From: Gammaproteobacteria bacterium
GTDB taxonomy: Bacteria > Pseudomonadota > Gammaproteobacteria > Steroidobacterales > Steroidobacteraceae
Assembly (NCBI GenBank): GCA_030830595.1
Contig: JAURMS010000140.1
Location: 1-13,916 of the forward strand
Direction: 5' to 3'
Length of the DNA: 13,916 nucleotides
In this document: positions 1-8,068 of the stretch, piece after piece
Position numbering within the stretch: position 1 is the stretch's first letter
How the letters are laid out: each line of letters starts with the position of its first letter
Translations under genes and position numbers: made by a program
Notes under the pieces: model-generated
Databases searched by the model: none
The model's input: only the letters and a program-made list of their open reading frames with translations
Told to the model about the DNA's origin: nothing

Positions 1-2240
1 ATCGACAGCACCAGCGTGTTGACGATGCCGAACAGCGAGATGACCACGCTCATCGCCAGCAGCACGTAGAGCAGGTACAGGATGGAGTCGACCCGGCTGC
101 TGATCTCGTCGCGGTACTCAGCGTTGGTGCGCACCTCGGCCACCGGGAACGGCGCGAGCGACTTCGCCACGGCGTCCTTGACGGTTCCCGGGTCGGCGCC
201 CGGGTCGATGGTGGCCAGCACGAACAGGGGGTCGCGCGCCTGGATGACACGGGCGATGCCCGCACCCGAGGTGATGAATCCGCTGTTGAAGAGGATCTGG
301 TCGCGGTAGAGGCCGGTGACGCGGAACGTGGCCGTGCGGCGCGTGGACGACGCCGCGGTGAACGAGTCGCCCATTGCCAGGCCGGCGTCCCGGGCGAACT
401 CCTCCTCCACCACGGCGGTGCCGGGACCCAGCGATGCCAATGCCTGCTGCGTGCCGTCCACCCACTCCAGGGAGAGGGCCCGCGACGCCTCATCGGGCTC
501 CATTCCGTACGCGGTGGCCCGCTGCGCGCCGTTCACGCGCACGGCGTCGGCCAGCACCGCCACCACGTCGTTCACGCCGTCGGTGCCGCGCACCGCCGGC
601 ACGCTGCCGGCCGGGATGGGCTGGAAGCTGCGACCCGAGATGATGAGGTCGCCGCGCAGGCTGCGGTCGATGGCGCCGATGACCGACTCCTTGAGCCCCT
701 GCGCGAACACCGCGACGAAGGCCACCAGGCCGATGCCGATCATCAGCGCGGCCGCTGTGGACGCCGTGCGCGACGGATTGCGCGTGGCGTTCTGCCGGGC
801 CAGGCTGCCCGATGCGCCGGGCAGGCGCTCGAGCGGCCAGCCGATGACGCGTGCCAGGAACGGCACCGCGTAGCGGCTGAGGCCCGCGATCGCCAGGAAC
901 ACCAGCAGCGCCCCGAGTGCCATGGTGAGCAGGCGCTGCGTGGCCGCGGCGTCTGACGACAGCGCGAGAACGATGATGACGATGCCCACGACGGCGAGCA
1001 GCCCCGCGAAGGCCGGAGCGAACCGCGAGATGCGCGACCGGGGTATCTCGGCGCCCTCGCGCAGGGCCGCCACCGGCGGCACGCGGCTGGCGCGGAGCGC
1101 GGGGATCAACGCCGCCACCACGCTGACGATCACGCCCACCAGGAGCGCCGTGATGGCGATGCCGATCGAGAACTGCGTGGATGCCACGGGTATGCCGCCG
1201 GGCAACAGCGCGTTGAACACCCACACGAGCAGGGCGGCGAACCCGTAGCCACCCGCGATGCCCACCAGGCCCGCGACCAGTCCGATGACGAAGGCCTCGC
1301 CCACCACCGACGCCATCACCTGGCGCCGGCTGGCGCCGATGGTGCGAAGCAGCCCCAGCTCGCGCAGCCGCTGGGCCACGGTGATGGAGAACGTGTTGAA
1401 GATGATGAAGGCGCCCACGAACAGCGCGATGACACCGAAGGCCAGCAGGGCCGGACGCAGGAAGGTGTTGATGGCGTCATTCACCTGCGCGGCCTGCTCG
1501 GCGGCGTCCTGTTCGCCGGTGCGCACCTCGACGGTCCTGGGCAGCGCCGCGGTGAGCGTGCGCGCGAGCGCATCGGGGCTGACCCCGGGAGATGCCTGCA
1601 CGGCGATGGTGTTGGCACGCCCTTCGAGGTCGAACCAGCGCTGCACGTCGCCGATGGGCGCGATGACGATGGTGGCGCCGCCGATGGACGACACGTTGGC
1701 GAACGTGACCGTTCCCGTGAGGGTCACCGGCTTCACGCCCGACCGCGTGGCGATGCCCAGGCGGTCGCCGATGGCGAGCCCCTTCGACGTCGCGAGGGCC
1801 TCGTTCACCGCGACCTCGCCCGGGCGCTCCGGGTACCGCCCCGACGAGATGTCCGTCGACCGGAATGGATCGGGCGACAGCGAGAACACGAAAGACGGCG
1901 CACCGGTCGACTGCACGTACTCGCCATTCACCACGGGCGATCCGAGCGCCGCGACCTCGGGGGCCGCCTTCTGCACGCCCTCCACGCGCTCGACGCGCTT
2001 CACGAACGACTCGGGCAGCGTGGGGATCGCCCCGAACTGCCCCTCGAAGTCGGTGGTCGGGGTGATGCGCACGTCCACGCCCGAGTTCGCCGCCGTGAAG
2101 ATCTCGTCGAACGCCCGCGTGATCTGGCTGGTGAGCACGAGGGTGCCCGTGACCATCGCCACGCCCAGCAGAATGGCGATGGCGGTGAGCGACGCGCGCA
2201 GCTTGCGCTGGCGCAGCCCGGCGAGGATGAGCCGGATCAC
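1..2240 (-). CDS. FtsX-family ABC transporter permease, 3' end missing
   Basis: This is the membrane subunit of a MacB/LolCE-like ABC system, probably moving a lipid, lipoprotein, peptide or drug, or transmitting force in the envelope; the substrate cannot be read from sequence. About 746 residues are visible and the frame is still open at position 1, so the C-terminal end lies outside the window. The order is: TM1 (about residues 17-37), a first MacB-type extracytoplasmic domain (about 40-258), a first FtsX block with three TMs (about 262-390, containing LGLLRTIGASRRQV), two further TMs (about 408-455), TM (about 495-513), a second extracytoplasmic domain (about 515-715), and the first TM of a second FtsX block. 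This double-FtsX layout is common in actinobacteria, where the protein is typically about 850 residues. The GTG start overlaps the TGA of the ATPase gene as GTGA, implying translational coupling. The fold is clear; the cargo is unknown. Confidence 0.93.
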   Translation of the reverse strand, partial: MIRLILAGLRQRKLRASLTAIAILLGVAMVTGTLVLTSQITRAFDEIFTAANSGVDVRITPTTDFEGQFGAIPTLPESFVKRVERVEGVQKAAPEVAALGSPVVNGEYVQSTGAPSFVFSLSPDPFRSTDISSGRYPERPGEVAVNEALATSKGLAIGDRLGIATRSGVKPVTLTGTVTFANVSSIGGATIVIAPIGDVQRWFDLEGRANTIAVQASPGVSPDALARTLTAALPRTVEVRTGEQDAAEQAAQVNDAINTFLRPALLAFGVIALFVGAFIIFNTFSITVAQRLRELGLLRTIGASRRQVMASVVGEAFVIGLVAGLVGIAGGYGFAALLVWVFNALLPGGIPVASTQFSIGIAITALLVGVIVSVVAALIPALRASRVPPVAALREGAEIPRSRISRFAPAFAGLLAVVGIVIIVLALSSDAAATQRLLTMALGALLVFLAIAGLSRYAVPFLARVIGWPLERLPGASGSLARQNATRNPSRTASTAAALMIGIGLVAFVAVFAQGLKESVIGAIDRSLRGDLIISGRSFQPIPAGSVPAVRGTDGVNDVVAVLADAVRVNGAQRATAYGMEPDEASRALSLEWVDGTQQALASLGPGTAVVEEEFARDAGLAMGDSFTAASSTRRTATFRVTGLYRDQILFNSGFITSGAGIARVIQARDPLFVLATIDPGADPGTVKDAVAKSLAPFPVAEVRTNAEYRDEISSRVDSILYLLYVLLAMSVVISLFGIVNTLVLS

Positions 2241-2983
2241 GTGCGGTCGAGGCCCCGCACGGCGTCGAACACCTCGTCGGCGTCCATGCCCTCGCGGTCG
2301 AGCACCACATGGCCGTCCGAGAGCAGCACCACGCGGTCGGCGATGCTGGCGGCCGCCGGGTCGTGCGTCACCATCACCACGGTGCGCCCGCTGTCGTCGA
2401 CCGCACGGCGCAGGAGCTGGAGGATCTCGTGGCCGCTGGCCGAGTCGAGGTTGCCCGTTGGCTCGTCGGCGAAGATGACCGTGGGGTTCGACACCAGGGC
2501 GCGCGCGATGGCCACTCGCTGCTGCTGGCCACCCGAGAGCTCAGACGGCCGGTGGCCCGCACGGTCGGCAAGGCCCACGTCGGCCAGCAGGGCCTCCACG
2601 CGGTCGTCGCCTTCGTGCGTGCCCGCGATGCGCAGGGGCAACGCCACGTTCTCGCGGGCCGACAGCATGGGAAGCAGGTTGAACGACTGGAAGATGAACC
2701 CGATGGACTCGCGGCGCAGCACCGTGAGGTCGCGGTCGGACAGCCCGGCCAGCGCGGTGCCGTCGACCACCACCGAGCCGGACGTCGGGCGGTCGAGCCC
2801 GGCCAGGCAGTGCAGAAGCGTGGACTTGCCGGACCCGGAGGGACCCATCACCGCGGTGAACTGGCCACGGGGGAACTCGATGGTCACGTCGGCCAGCGCG
2901 TCGATGGCCGCCTCGCCCTCGCCGTATCTCCGGCCAAGGCCCTCTGCGCTCACCGCCGGACCCTGCGCGCCATTCGTGGTCAT
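2237..2983 (-). CDS. ABC transporter ATP-binding protein (LolD/MacB type)
   Basis: This is the 248-residue cytoplasmic ATPase that would power the FtsX permease encoded immediately downstream. All nucleotide-binding motifs are intact: Walker A GPSGSGKST (residues 47-55), Q-loop Gln99 in FIFQSFNLLP, signature LSGGQQQR (149-156), Walker B VIFADEP (169-175) and switch His207 in VTHD. The Q-loop wording and the PTGNLD after Walker B are typical of the LolD/MacB/FtsE branch. The frame stays open to a farther start at 3064, but ATG at 2983 is preferred because GGAGG sits 5 nt before it and the longer N-terminus (containing GYGGHALACA) has no family counterpart. The gene is divergent from the iron-uptake operon, with about 106 bp between start codons, and it overlaps the permease gene. 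Confidence 0.95.
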   Translation of the reverse strand: MTTNGAQGPAVSAEGLGRRYGEGEAAIDALADVTIEFPRGQFTAVMGPSGSGKSTLLHCLAGLDRPTSGSVVVDGTALAGLSDRDLTVLRRESIGFIFQSFNLLPMLSARENVALPLRIAGTHEGDDRVEALLADVGLADRAGHRPSELSGGQQQRVAIARALVSNPTVIFADEPTGNLDSASGHEILQLLRRAVDDSGRTVVMVTHDPAAASIADRVVLLSDGHVVLDREGMDADEVFDAVRGLDRT

Positions 2984-2988
2984 CTGCT

Positions 2989-2993
2989 CCTCC
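2989..2993 (-). promoter_or_regulatory. Ribosome binding site of the LolD-like ATPase gene
   Basis: On the minus strand GGAGG lies 5 nt before ATG 2983. It is the best Shine-Dalgarno match seen in the left piece and decides the start of this gene against the in-frame starts at 2995 and 3064. Confidence 0.75.
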
Positions 2994-3089
2994 ATTTCGA
3001 CTGCGCACGCTAGCGCGTGACCCCCGTACCCATTTGGGCGATCTCCATTGCCGATACAGCCCACATGGCGCTACCGTGCGGTTCAGGCG

Positions 3090-4163
3090 ATGGAGAAACT
3101 TCCTCCCCACATCGAGATGTGTCCGGCGGTGCCCACCCGCAGCGATCCGCGCGGCTCGGCACTGGCCATGCGCGGGGTCGAGCGCGTGCTCGGCGGAAAG
3201 CCGATCCTCAAGGGCATAGACCTCGACGTGCCGGCGGGAACCGTGCTGGCATTGCTGGGCCCCTCGGGCTGCGGCAAGACCACCCTGCTGCGGTGCATCG
3301 CGGGGCTCGACCGGCCGGACGCCGGGCTGATCGCCGTGGACGACTTCACGGTGTCGGGGCCCGAGTGCTTCATCCAGCCCGAGAAGCGGCGCATCGGCAT
3401 GGTGTTCCAGGAGCCCGCCCTGTTCCCCAACCGCACCGTGGGCGGCAACGTGGGCTACGGCCTGCCGCGCGCCGAGCGCGACGGCCCGCGCGTGGAGCGC
3501 GCGCTGGCGCTGGTGGGCCTCACGGGCGCGGCCGATCGCATGCCCTCGACCCTGTCGGGGGGCCAGCAGCAGCGTGTGTCGCTTGCCCGCGCGCTGGCGG
3601 CCGAGCCCTCGCTGATACTGCTGGATGAGCCCTTCTCGGCCCTCGACGCCCCGCTGCGCGCGGAGCTGCGCGGCGAGGTGCGCAGGCTGCTGGCCGCGGC
3701 GGGCGCCACCGCCGTGTTCGTCACACACGACCAGGAAGAGGCCTTCCTCATCGGCGACCGCGTGGCGCTGATGCTGGATGGGAAGATCGCACAGGTGGGC
3801 ACGCCCGCCGACCTCTACGAGCGCCCCGCCAGCCGGGCGGTGGCCACGTTCGTGGGCGACGCCAACCTGCTGCCTGCCCAGGCCGAGGGCGACGTGGCCC
3901 TGACGCCGGTGGGCAGGGTGCCCCTGGCGCGCCCCGCGCATGGTCGCGTGGAGGTCGTCATACGCCCCGAGTGCGTGGCGGCGTGCAAGGGCGACGACGC
4001 CATCGTGGAGCGCATCGAGTACTACGGCCACGACGCCGTCATCGTCACCAGCAGCCAGGGATGCCCGGTGCGGTGCCGCGTGATGGGGCGCCCGCCCTTC
4101 GACACGGGCGATCGCATCGGGCTGGAGTACGTGGGCGAGCCCAGCGTCGCGTTCACGCCCTAG
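3090..4163 (+). CDS. fbpC: Ferric iron ABC transporter ATP-binding protein
   Basis: This is the cytoplasmic ATPase of a ferric-iron (FbpABC-type) importer, 357 residues from the chosen start. Motifs: Walker A GPSGCGKTT (57-65), Q-loop Gln107 in MVFQEPALFPNRTV, signature LSGGQQQR (155-162), Walker B LILLDE (175-180), and His213 in VTHDQEEA. A C-terminal TOBE-like regulatory domain spans about 285-354. Residues 186-200 (DAPLRAELRGEVRRL) and the FbpC-like Q-loop place it in the ferric/sulfate/spermidine branch, and the neighbouring binding protein and permease point to iron. The start is uncertain. ATG 3090 is used, but TTG 3048, ATG 3117, GTG 3129 and ATG 3168 share the frame, none has a clear ribosome site, and the first codons (AAA, CTT, CCT) are atypical for this DNA. 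The true start may be 3129 or 3168, the latter matching the usual family N-terminus. The gene precedes fbpA by 70 bp. Confidence 0.88.
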   Translation: MEKLPPHIEMCPAVPTRSDPRGSALAMRGVERVLGGKPILKGIDLDVPAGTVLALLGPSGCGKTTLLRCIAGLDRPDAGLIAVDDFTVSGPECFIQPEKRRIGMVFQEPALFPNRTVGGNVGYGLPRAERDGPRVERALALVGLTGAADRMPSTLSGGQQQRVSLARALAAEPSLILLDEPFSALDAPLRAELRGEVRRLLAAAGATAVFVTHDQEEAFLIGDRVALMLDGKIAQVGTPADLYERPASRAVATFVGDANLLPAQAEGDVALTPVGRVPLARPAHGRVEVVIRPECVAACKGDDAIVERIEYYGHDAVIVTSSQGCPVRCRVMGRPPFDTGDRIGLEYVGEPSVAFTP

Positions 4164-4186
4164 GGTTTTATCCAACACCCATGACC

Positions 4187-4192
4187 TATACA
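4187..4192 (+). promoter_or_regulatory. Possible -10 element upstream of fbpA
   Basis: TATACA lies in the 70-bp gap between fbpC and fbpA, 42 nt before the TTG start. It is the most AT-rich hexamer in a GC-rich gap and could give the binding protein its own promoter, as is common when the periplasmic or lipoprotein component is made in excess. No convincing -35 box (only GGTTTT 17 nt upstream) and no IdeR or Fur operator were recognised. Confidence 0.3.
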
Positions 4193-4221
4193 GTCGCCGC
4201 CGTTATTCGTTGCGACTCGAC

Positions 4222-4227
4222 AGGGAG
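4222..4227 (+). promoter_or_regulatory. Ribosome binding site fixing the TTG start of fbpA
   Basis: AGGGAG is followed by a 6-nt spacer and TTG at 4234. It favours this TTG over the in-frame TTG at 4210, which has no ribosome site and would put eight polar residues in front of the signal peptide. Confidence 0.7.
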
Positions 4228-4233
4228 TACCCG

Positions 4234-5283
4234 TTGACCATCCGCCCGCGCGCCCTCGCCGGCACCGCCATCGCCGCCCTCGCATCCGTGCTGGTGCTGT
4301 CCGCATGCGGAAGCTCATCCGAGCCCGCCGCCTCGACCTCGGCGGGTGGCGATGCCGGGGCGCTCACCGTGTACTCGGGCCGCGAGGAGGAGTACATGGA
4401 GCCGGTCTTCGACGCCTTCGAGAAGGAGACGGGCACCACGCTCGACGTCCGCTACGGCGATTCGGCCGACCTGGCACTGCTGGTGGGGGAGGAGGGCGAC
4501 AAGACCCCCGCCGACGTCTTCATATCGCAGAGCCCGATCTCGCAGTCGTACCTCGACCAGAAGCAGCTGCTCTCGCAGCTGCCGCAGGCTGTGCTCGACC
4601 GCGTGCCGGCGAACCTGCGCGCGGCCGACGGTGACTGGATCGGCATCGCCGGACGCCAGAGGGTGCTCATGTACAACACCGACCTGGTGAAGCCCGCCGA
4701 CCTGCCGAAGTCGGTGCTCGACCTCACCGACCCGAAGTACAAGGGCAAGGTGGCGGTGGCGCCGTCGAACGCGTCGTTCCAGGACTTCGTGGCCGCGCTC
4801 AACCAGATCGAGGGCAAGGACGCCACCAACGCGTGGCTTGCGGGCATGGCGGAGAACGGCGCCAAGTCGTACGCCAAGAACAGCGCCATCGCCGAGGCCG
4901 TGGCCCGCGGTGAGGTCCCCATGGGCCTGGTGAACCACTACTACGTGCTGGAGATCAAGGAGGACGACCCGAAGGCGCCCGTGGCGGCCTACCGCTTCCC
5001 CGGCACCGACGCGGGCAGCCTCTTCCTGGTGGCCACGGCATCGGTGCCCGCCGCATCGCCCGACAAGGCGAAGGCGGACGCGCTCGTGGGCTTCCTGGTG
5101 TCGGATGCCGGGCAGGAGCTGATGATCGCCGGTGAGGGCGAGTACCCCACCGCCACGGGGGTGGCTGCCCCCAAGGGCGCCCCCTCGCTGTCGAAGGGCG
5201 ACTACCCGGCGTACGACCTCACCGGCCTCACCGACCTGAAGGCGATAGCCGAGCAGATCAGGGAGAGCGGTCTCGCGCAGTGA
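4234..5283 (+). CDS. fbpA: Ferric iron-binding lipoprotein of ABC importer
   Basis: This is the extracellular, membrane-anchored substrate receptor that delivers Fe3+ to FbpB/FbpC; 349 residues. The N-terminus is a lipoprotein signal: MTIRPR, a hydrophobic run (about residues 7-23) and lipobox LSAC with Cys25 as the predicted lipidation site, followed by a Ser/Ala-rich linker. The mature domain begins LTVYSGREEEYMEP, the typical opening of FbpA/FutA/IdiA-type iron receptors. The sequence GLVNHYY (231-237) supplies the paired tyrosines (236 and 237) that coordinate ferric iron in this family, and MYNTDLVKP is also characteristic. Lipidation rather than free periplasmic location fits a Gram-positive-type (monoderm) envelope. 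The start is TTG, chosen from the AGGGAG ribosome site. The fbpB GTG follows 4 nt after the stop, so the two genes are surely co-transcribed. Iron specificity is inferred from the Tyr pair and context; ferric-chelate or another metal is less likely. Confidence 0.93.
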   Translation: MTIRPRALAGTAIAALASVLVLSACGSSSEPAASTSAGGDAGALTVYSGREEEYMEPVFDAFEKETGTTLDVRYGDSADLALLVGEEGDKTPADVFISQSPISQSYLDQKQLLSQLPQAVLDRVPANLRAADGDWIGIAGRQRVLMYNTDLVKPADLPKSVLDLTDPKYKGKVAVAPSNASFQDFVAALNQIEGKDATNAWLAGMAENGAKSYAKNSAIAEAVARGEVPMGLVNHYYVLEIKEDDPKAPVAAYRFPGTDAGSLFLVATASVPAASPDKAKADALVGFLVSDAGQELMIAGEGEYPTATGVAAPKGAPSLSKGDYPAYDLTGLTDLKAIAEQIRESGLAQ

Positions 5284-5287
5284 CCGC

Positions 5288-6946
5288 GTGAACTGGCGCG
5301 CGCTGGGGGCCACCGCGCTGGCGGTGGCCCTCACCGTGCCGTTCGCCCTGCCCTTCGCGTACCTGCTGGTGCGCAACGGACAGGACCTCGGGGGCCTGTG
5401 GAGTGCGCTGTCCGACGACCGCCTGGTCGGCCCTCTCCTGCGCAGCCTGGCGCTGGGCATCTCGGTTGCGCTGGCCGCCGCGGTACTGGGTACAAGCGCC
5501 GCGTGGCTGGTGGCGCGCACGCAGCTTCGCGGGCGGCGCATCTGGGCGCTGCTGCTGTGCCTGCCGCTGGTGATCCCGTCGTTCGTGGGGGCGGTGGCGC
5601 TCATCGCCGCGTTCGCGCCGGGCGGCCTGGTGGAGGACCTCCTGGGCATCGGGTGGCTGCCCGAGGTCAGTGGGTTCAAGGGCGCGTTCATCGTGCTGAC
5701 GCTGCTCACCTACCCCTACGTGTTCCTGCCGGTGATGGCGCGCCTGCGTGGCCTGCCGCCGTCGCTCGAGGAATCGGCGCGCATGCTCGGCCGCAGGCCC
5801 ATCGAGGTGTTCCTCACGGTGGTCGTACCCCAGGCCCGGGCCGCGATCGCGGCGGGCGCACTGCTGGTGTTCCTCTATGTGATCAGCGACTTCGGCGCCG
5901 TGCAGCTGCTGCGCTACGACACCCTGACGCGGGCGATCTACGCCGACCGCCTGCTCGACCCCATCACCTCGATCGCGCTCAGCCTGGTGCTGGGGCTGCT
6001 GGCCGTGGCGGTGGTGGCCATGGAGCGCCGCTCGTCGCGCGTGGGCCTGCGCGACCAGGCACGCATGGGCACGCCGCTCATGGTGCCGCTGCGCAGCGGG
6101 CGCATCCCCGCCTACCTGTTCCTGGTGCTGCTCATCGGCTTCTCGCTGGTGGCCCCCATCGCCGTGCTGGTCTTCTGGGCCATCCGCGGACTGGCCAACG
6201 GGTCGTCCGATGCCACCTCGGTCGTGGCCGACCCGGGCATGATCATCGAGCCCCTGCTCAGCACCGCCGGGGTGAGCGTGCTCACGGCGGTGGTGGCCCT
6301 GCTGGTCATCCTCCCCATCGCCTTCCGCAGCGTGCGGCGCCCCGGTCGCCTCGGCGAGGTTCTGGCCGGCACCGTGGTGGGCGGCTTCGCGCTGCCGGGG
6401 CTGATCACGGCGCTTGCGTTCGTGTTCTTCACGCTGTCCGCCCCGGGCCCGCTTGGCGCGCTGTACCAGACCCTCCCCCTGCTGGTTCTGGCCTACGTGG
6501 TGCACCACGGTGCGCTGGCACTGGGCGCGGCGCAGTCGGCCGTGGCCGGGGTGCCGGCGCGCCTCGACGACGCCGCGCGCATCATGGGCAAGGGCCGCCT
6601 GAGGCGCTTCACCGGCGTGGAGCTGCCGCTGATGCTGCCGGGCCTGGCCGCCGGAGCCGGACTGGTGCTGCTGTCCACGGCAAAGGAGCTGCCGGCCACG
6701 CTGCTGCTCGCGCCACCCGGGTTCTCGACGCTCGCCACGAAGGTATGGCAGGCGGCCGAATTGGCCGCGTATGAGGAGGCCGCCATCTACGCCCTGGTGC
6801 TGGTGGCGATCTCGGCGATCCTCACGTGGTTCCTGGTGGTGCGCCCGGCGCTGAGGTCGTGGGCCGTCACCCCGGTGGCAGGCACCTCGTCCACAGGGGT
6901 GGATTCGCCCATCACCAGCGGGTATCCGGAGGTCACAGCGCCCTAG
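5288..6946 (+). CDS. fbpB: Ferric iron ABC transporter permease (fused two-domain)
   Basis: This is the membrane channel of the iron importer, 552 residues, carrying two BPD_transp_1 domains in one chain as usual for FbpB/SfuB. Each half has about six TM segments. The ATPase-docking EAA loops are visible as EESARMLGRRPIEVF (from residue 161) and LDDAARIMGKGRLRRF (from about residue 426), each followed by a Pro-containing stretch. The phrase FLYVISDFGAVQLLRYDTLT after the first loop is typical of ferric permeases. The extreme C-terminus (about 30 residues, Ser/Thr/Pro-rich) is soluble. The GTG start lies 4 nt after the fbpA stop; GGGAGAG inside the fbpA 3' end is about 20 nt upstream, too far for a standard site, so coupled re-initiation is likely. 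The gene ends 16 bp from the stop of the convergent cupin gene. Confidence 0.93.
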   Translation: MNWRALGATALAVALTVPFALPFAYLLVRNGQDLGGLWSALSDDRLVGPLLRSLALGISVALAAAVLGTSAAWLVARTQLRGRRIWALLLCLPLVIPSFVGAVALIAAFAPGGLVEDLLGIGWLPEVSGFKGAFIVLTLLTYPYVFLPVMARLRGLPPSLEESARMLGRRPIEVFLTVVVPQARAAIAAGALLVFLYVISDFGAVQLLRYDTLTRAIYADRLLDPITSIALSLVLGLLAVAVVAMERRSSRVGLRDQARMGTPLMVPLRSGRIPAYLFLVLLIGFSLVAPIAVLVFWAIRGLANGSSDATSVVADPGMIIEPLLSTAGVSVLTAVVALLVILPIAFRSVRRPGRLGEVLAGTVVGGFALPGLITALAFVFFTLSAPGPLGALYQTLPLLVLAYVVHHGALALGAAQSAVAGVPARLDDAARIMGKGRLRRFTGVELPLMLPGLAAGAGLVLLSTAKELPATLLLAPPGFSTLATKVWQAAELAAYEEAAIYALVLVAISAILTWFLVVRPALRSWAVTPVAGTSSTGVDSPITSGYPEVTAP

Positions 6947-6962
6947 GCGCGCGACTCACGTA

Positions 6963-7322
6963 TCAGGCGAAGTAGGTGTCCTCGGCCGTCCACGGGGGGG
7001 CGCACGTCACGATCATGCGCATGTCGCCGGACCCGGTGTTGGTGATCTGGTGCCACGAGCCCACGGGGATGAGGATGGCGTCACCGACGGTGACCGCCCG
7101 CTCCTCGCCGTCGATCTCCATGAGCGCCTCGCCCTCCACGAGGTAGTACATCTCCTCCGACACCTTGTGGTGGTGGCGGTCGGTCCGGCCACCCGGGGGC
7201 AGCGCGGCCTCGGCCATGCTGTGGTTGGCGACCGGTGCCACCGAGAGGTCGAGCAGCGAGCGGATGGTGCTGCCGTCGGTGGTGGTGAAGGGCTGTGCCT
7301 CGGAGTAGGCGCGTATCTCCAT
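6963..7322 (-). CDS. Small single-domain cupin protein
   Basis: This is a 119-residue cytosolic protein with one Cupin_2 beta-barrel. Both conserved cupin motifs are complete. Motif 1 covers about residues 45-64 (GRTDRHHHKVSEEMYYLVEG), with metal ligands likely His50, His52 and Glu56 or Glu57. Motif 2 is GDAILIPVGSWHQITN (80-95) with His91. A divalent metal site (Fe, Mn, Ni or Zn) is therefore expected, but the reaction cannot be named; such proteins range from dioxygenases and isomerases to ligand sensors. It is the second gene of a minus-strand pair: its ATG shares the final A of the thioredoxin-like gene's TGA (TGATG), so translation is coupled. It converges with fbpB with a 16-bp gap. Confidence 0.88.
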   Translation of the reverse strand: MEIRAYSEAQPFTTTDGSTIRSLLDLSVAPVANHSMAEAALPPGGRTDRHHHKVSEEMYYLVEGEALMEIDGEERAVTVGDAILIPVGSWHQITNTGSGDMRMIVTCAPPWTAEDTYFA

Positions 7323-8062
7323 CAGTGAAATGACCTCGCGAGCTTCTTGCGGTACTCGGGCACCAGCGGGTGGCTGTCGCCGAGTTCGCGGAATTGACCG
7401 ATCAGCATCTTGCGCAGGTCGTCCTTCAGCGAGCGGTCGGTGGCCACGGTCGCGGCGTCGACCAGGCTCGCGAACGCCTGCTGCCAGTCCTCGCGATCGA
7501 GCGCCGCAAGGCCCGCCTGGACGTCGGGCACATCGCTGCCGGCCAGCCGCACCCGGGCCAGCAGGCCGGCGGCCACAGGGTCGTGCTGGGCGGGCGCGAG
7601 CACCTCGGTGGCCTCGGGCATCTCACCCCGCTCGATCAGCGCATGTGCCAGCGCGATGCGCGCATCGGTGCGACCGGCGTCGCGGAAGATGGCCTCGCGC
7701 AGGCTGTCCTCGTCGCCCTGCTCCACCAGCAGGTCGACCTTGCTGGGCACCAGCGCGTTGAGGAAGGCCTCCATCTGGTCGGGGCCCACGAGCCCCACGA
7801 ACTCCTCGACGATCTCCCCGTTGCGGAACGCCTTGACCGCCGGGATGCTCAGCACCTGGAACATCTGCGCGAGCCCGGGGTTGGCGTCGATGTCCACCTT
7901 GGCCAGCACCACATCCCCCGCGCGGCGCGCCACGGCGTCCTCGATGAGCGGCCCGAGCTGCCGGCACGGCCCGCACCACTCGGCCCAGAAGTCCACCACC
8001 ACGGCAACCTCGTGCGACCGCTCGATGACATCGGCCTGGAAGCTGCTCTCGGAAACGTCCAT
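7322..8062 (-). CDS. Thioredoxin-TPR protein, CnoX/YbbN-like
   Basis: This protein of 246 residues has an N-terminal thioredoxin domain (about 1-105) and a C-terminal helical TPR-like domain (about 110-246), the CnoX/YbbN layout. The thioredoxin site is intact: WCGPC (29-33) after VVVDFWAE, and the cis-Pro loop LSIPAV (Pro74). E. coli CnoX has lost the CxxC pair and acts as a holdase that hands clients to GroEL; this protein keeps both cysteines, as several other bacterial homologues do, so it could combine redox and chaperone activity. No signal peptide is seen, so it should be cytosolic. It is slightly shorter than the usual 280-300 residues. ATG 8062 has no Shine-Dalgarno sequence but a TATCTT -10-like box ends 6 nt before it, suggesting a leaderless mRNA. 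It is first in an operon with the cupin gene and divergent from ettA. Confidence 0.9.
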   Translation of the reverse strand: MDVSESSFQADVIERSHEVAVVVDFWAEWCGPCRQLGPLIEDAVARRAGDVVLAKVDIDANPGLAQMFQVLSIPAVKAFRNGEIVEEFVGLVGPDQMEAFLNALVPSKVDLLVEQGDEDSLREAIFRDAGRTDARIALAHALIERGEMPEATEVLAPAQHDPVAAGLLARVRLAGSDVPDVQAGLAALDREDWQQAFASLVDAATVATDRSLKDDLRKMLIGQFRELGDSHPLVPEYRKKLARSFH

Positions 8063-8068
8063 GACCCA

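Noticed and set aside
1258..2478. A 406-codon plus-strand open frame.
   Set aside because: It runs antisense through the FtsX permease and the ATPase 3' end, and no domain is recognisable.
3006..3019. CACGC-TAGC-GCGTG inverted repeat as an operator between the two divergent transport units.
   Set aside because: Five-base arms in GC-rich DNA are likely by chance and match no operator known to me.
4158..4170. CCCTAGGG followed by TTTTA after fbpC as a terminator.
   Set aside because: The palindrome has no loop when fully paired and the stem is too short; more likely incidental to the TAG stop.
2541..4178. A 545-codon open frame on the minus strand overlapping the LolD-like ATPase and fbpC genes.
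   Set aside because: It is antisense to fbpC, whose family motifs are all intact, and its His/Gly/Ala/Arg-rich product is what a reversed GC-rich gene yields.
5258..6508. A 416-codon open frame on the minus strand across fbpB.
   Set aside because: The product is a His/Gln/Arg/Glu-rich low-complexity chain, antisense to a clear permease; long shadow frames are expected at this GC content.
6938..6950. GCGCC-CTA-GGCGC hairpin at the end of fbpB as a terminator.
   Set aside because: The stem is only 5 bp, overlaps the stop codon and has no following T-tract.
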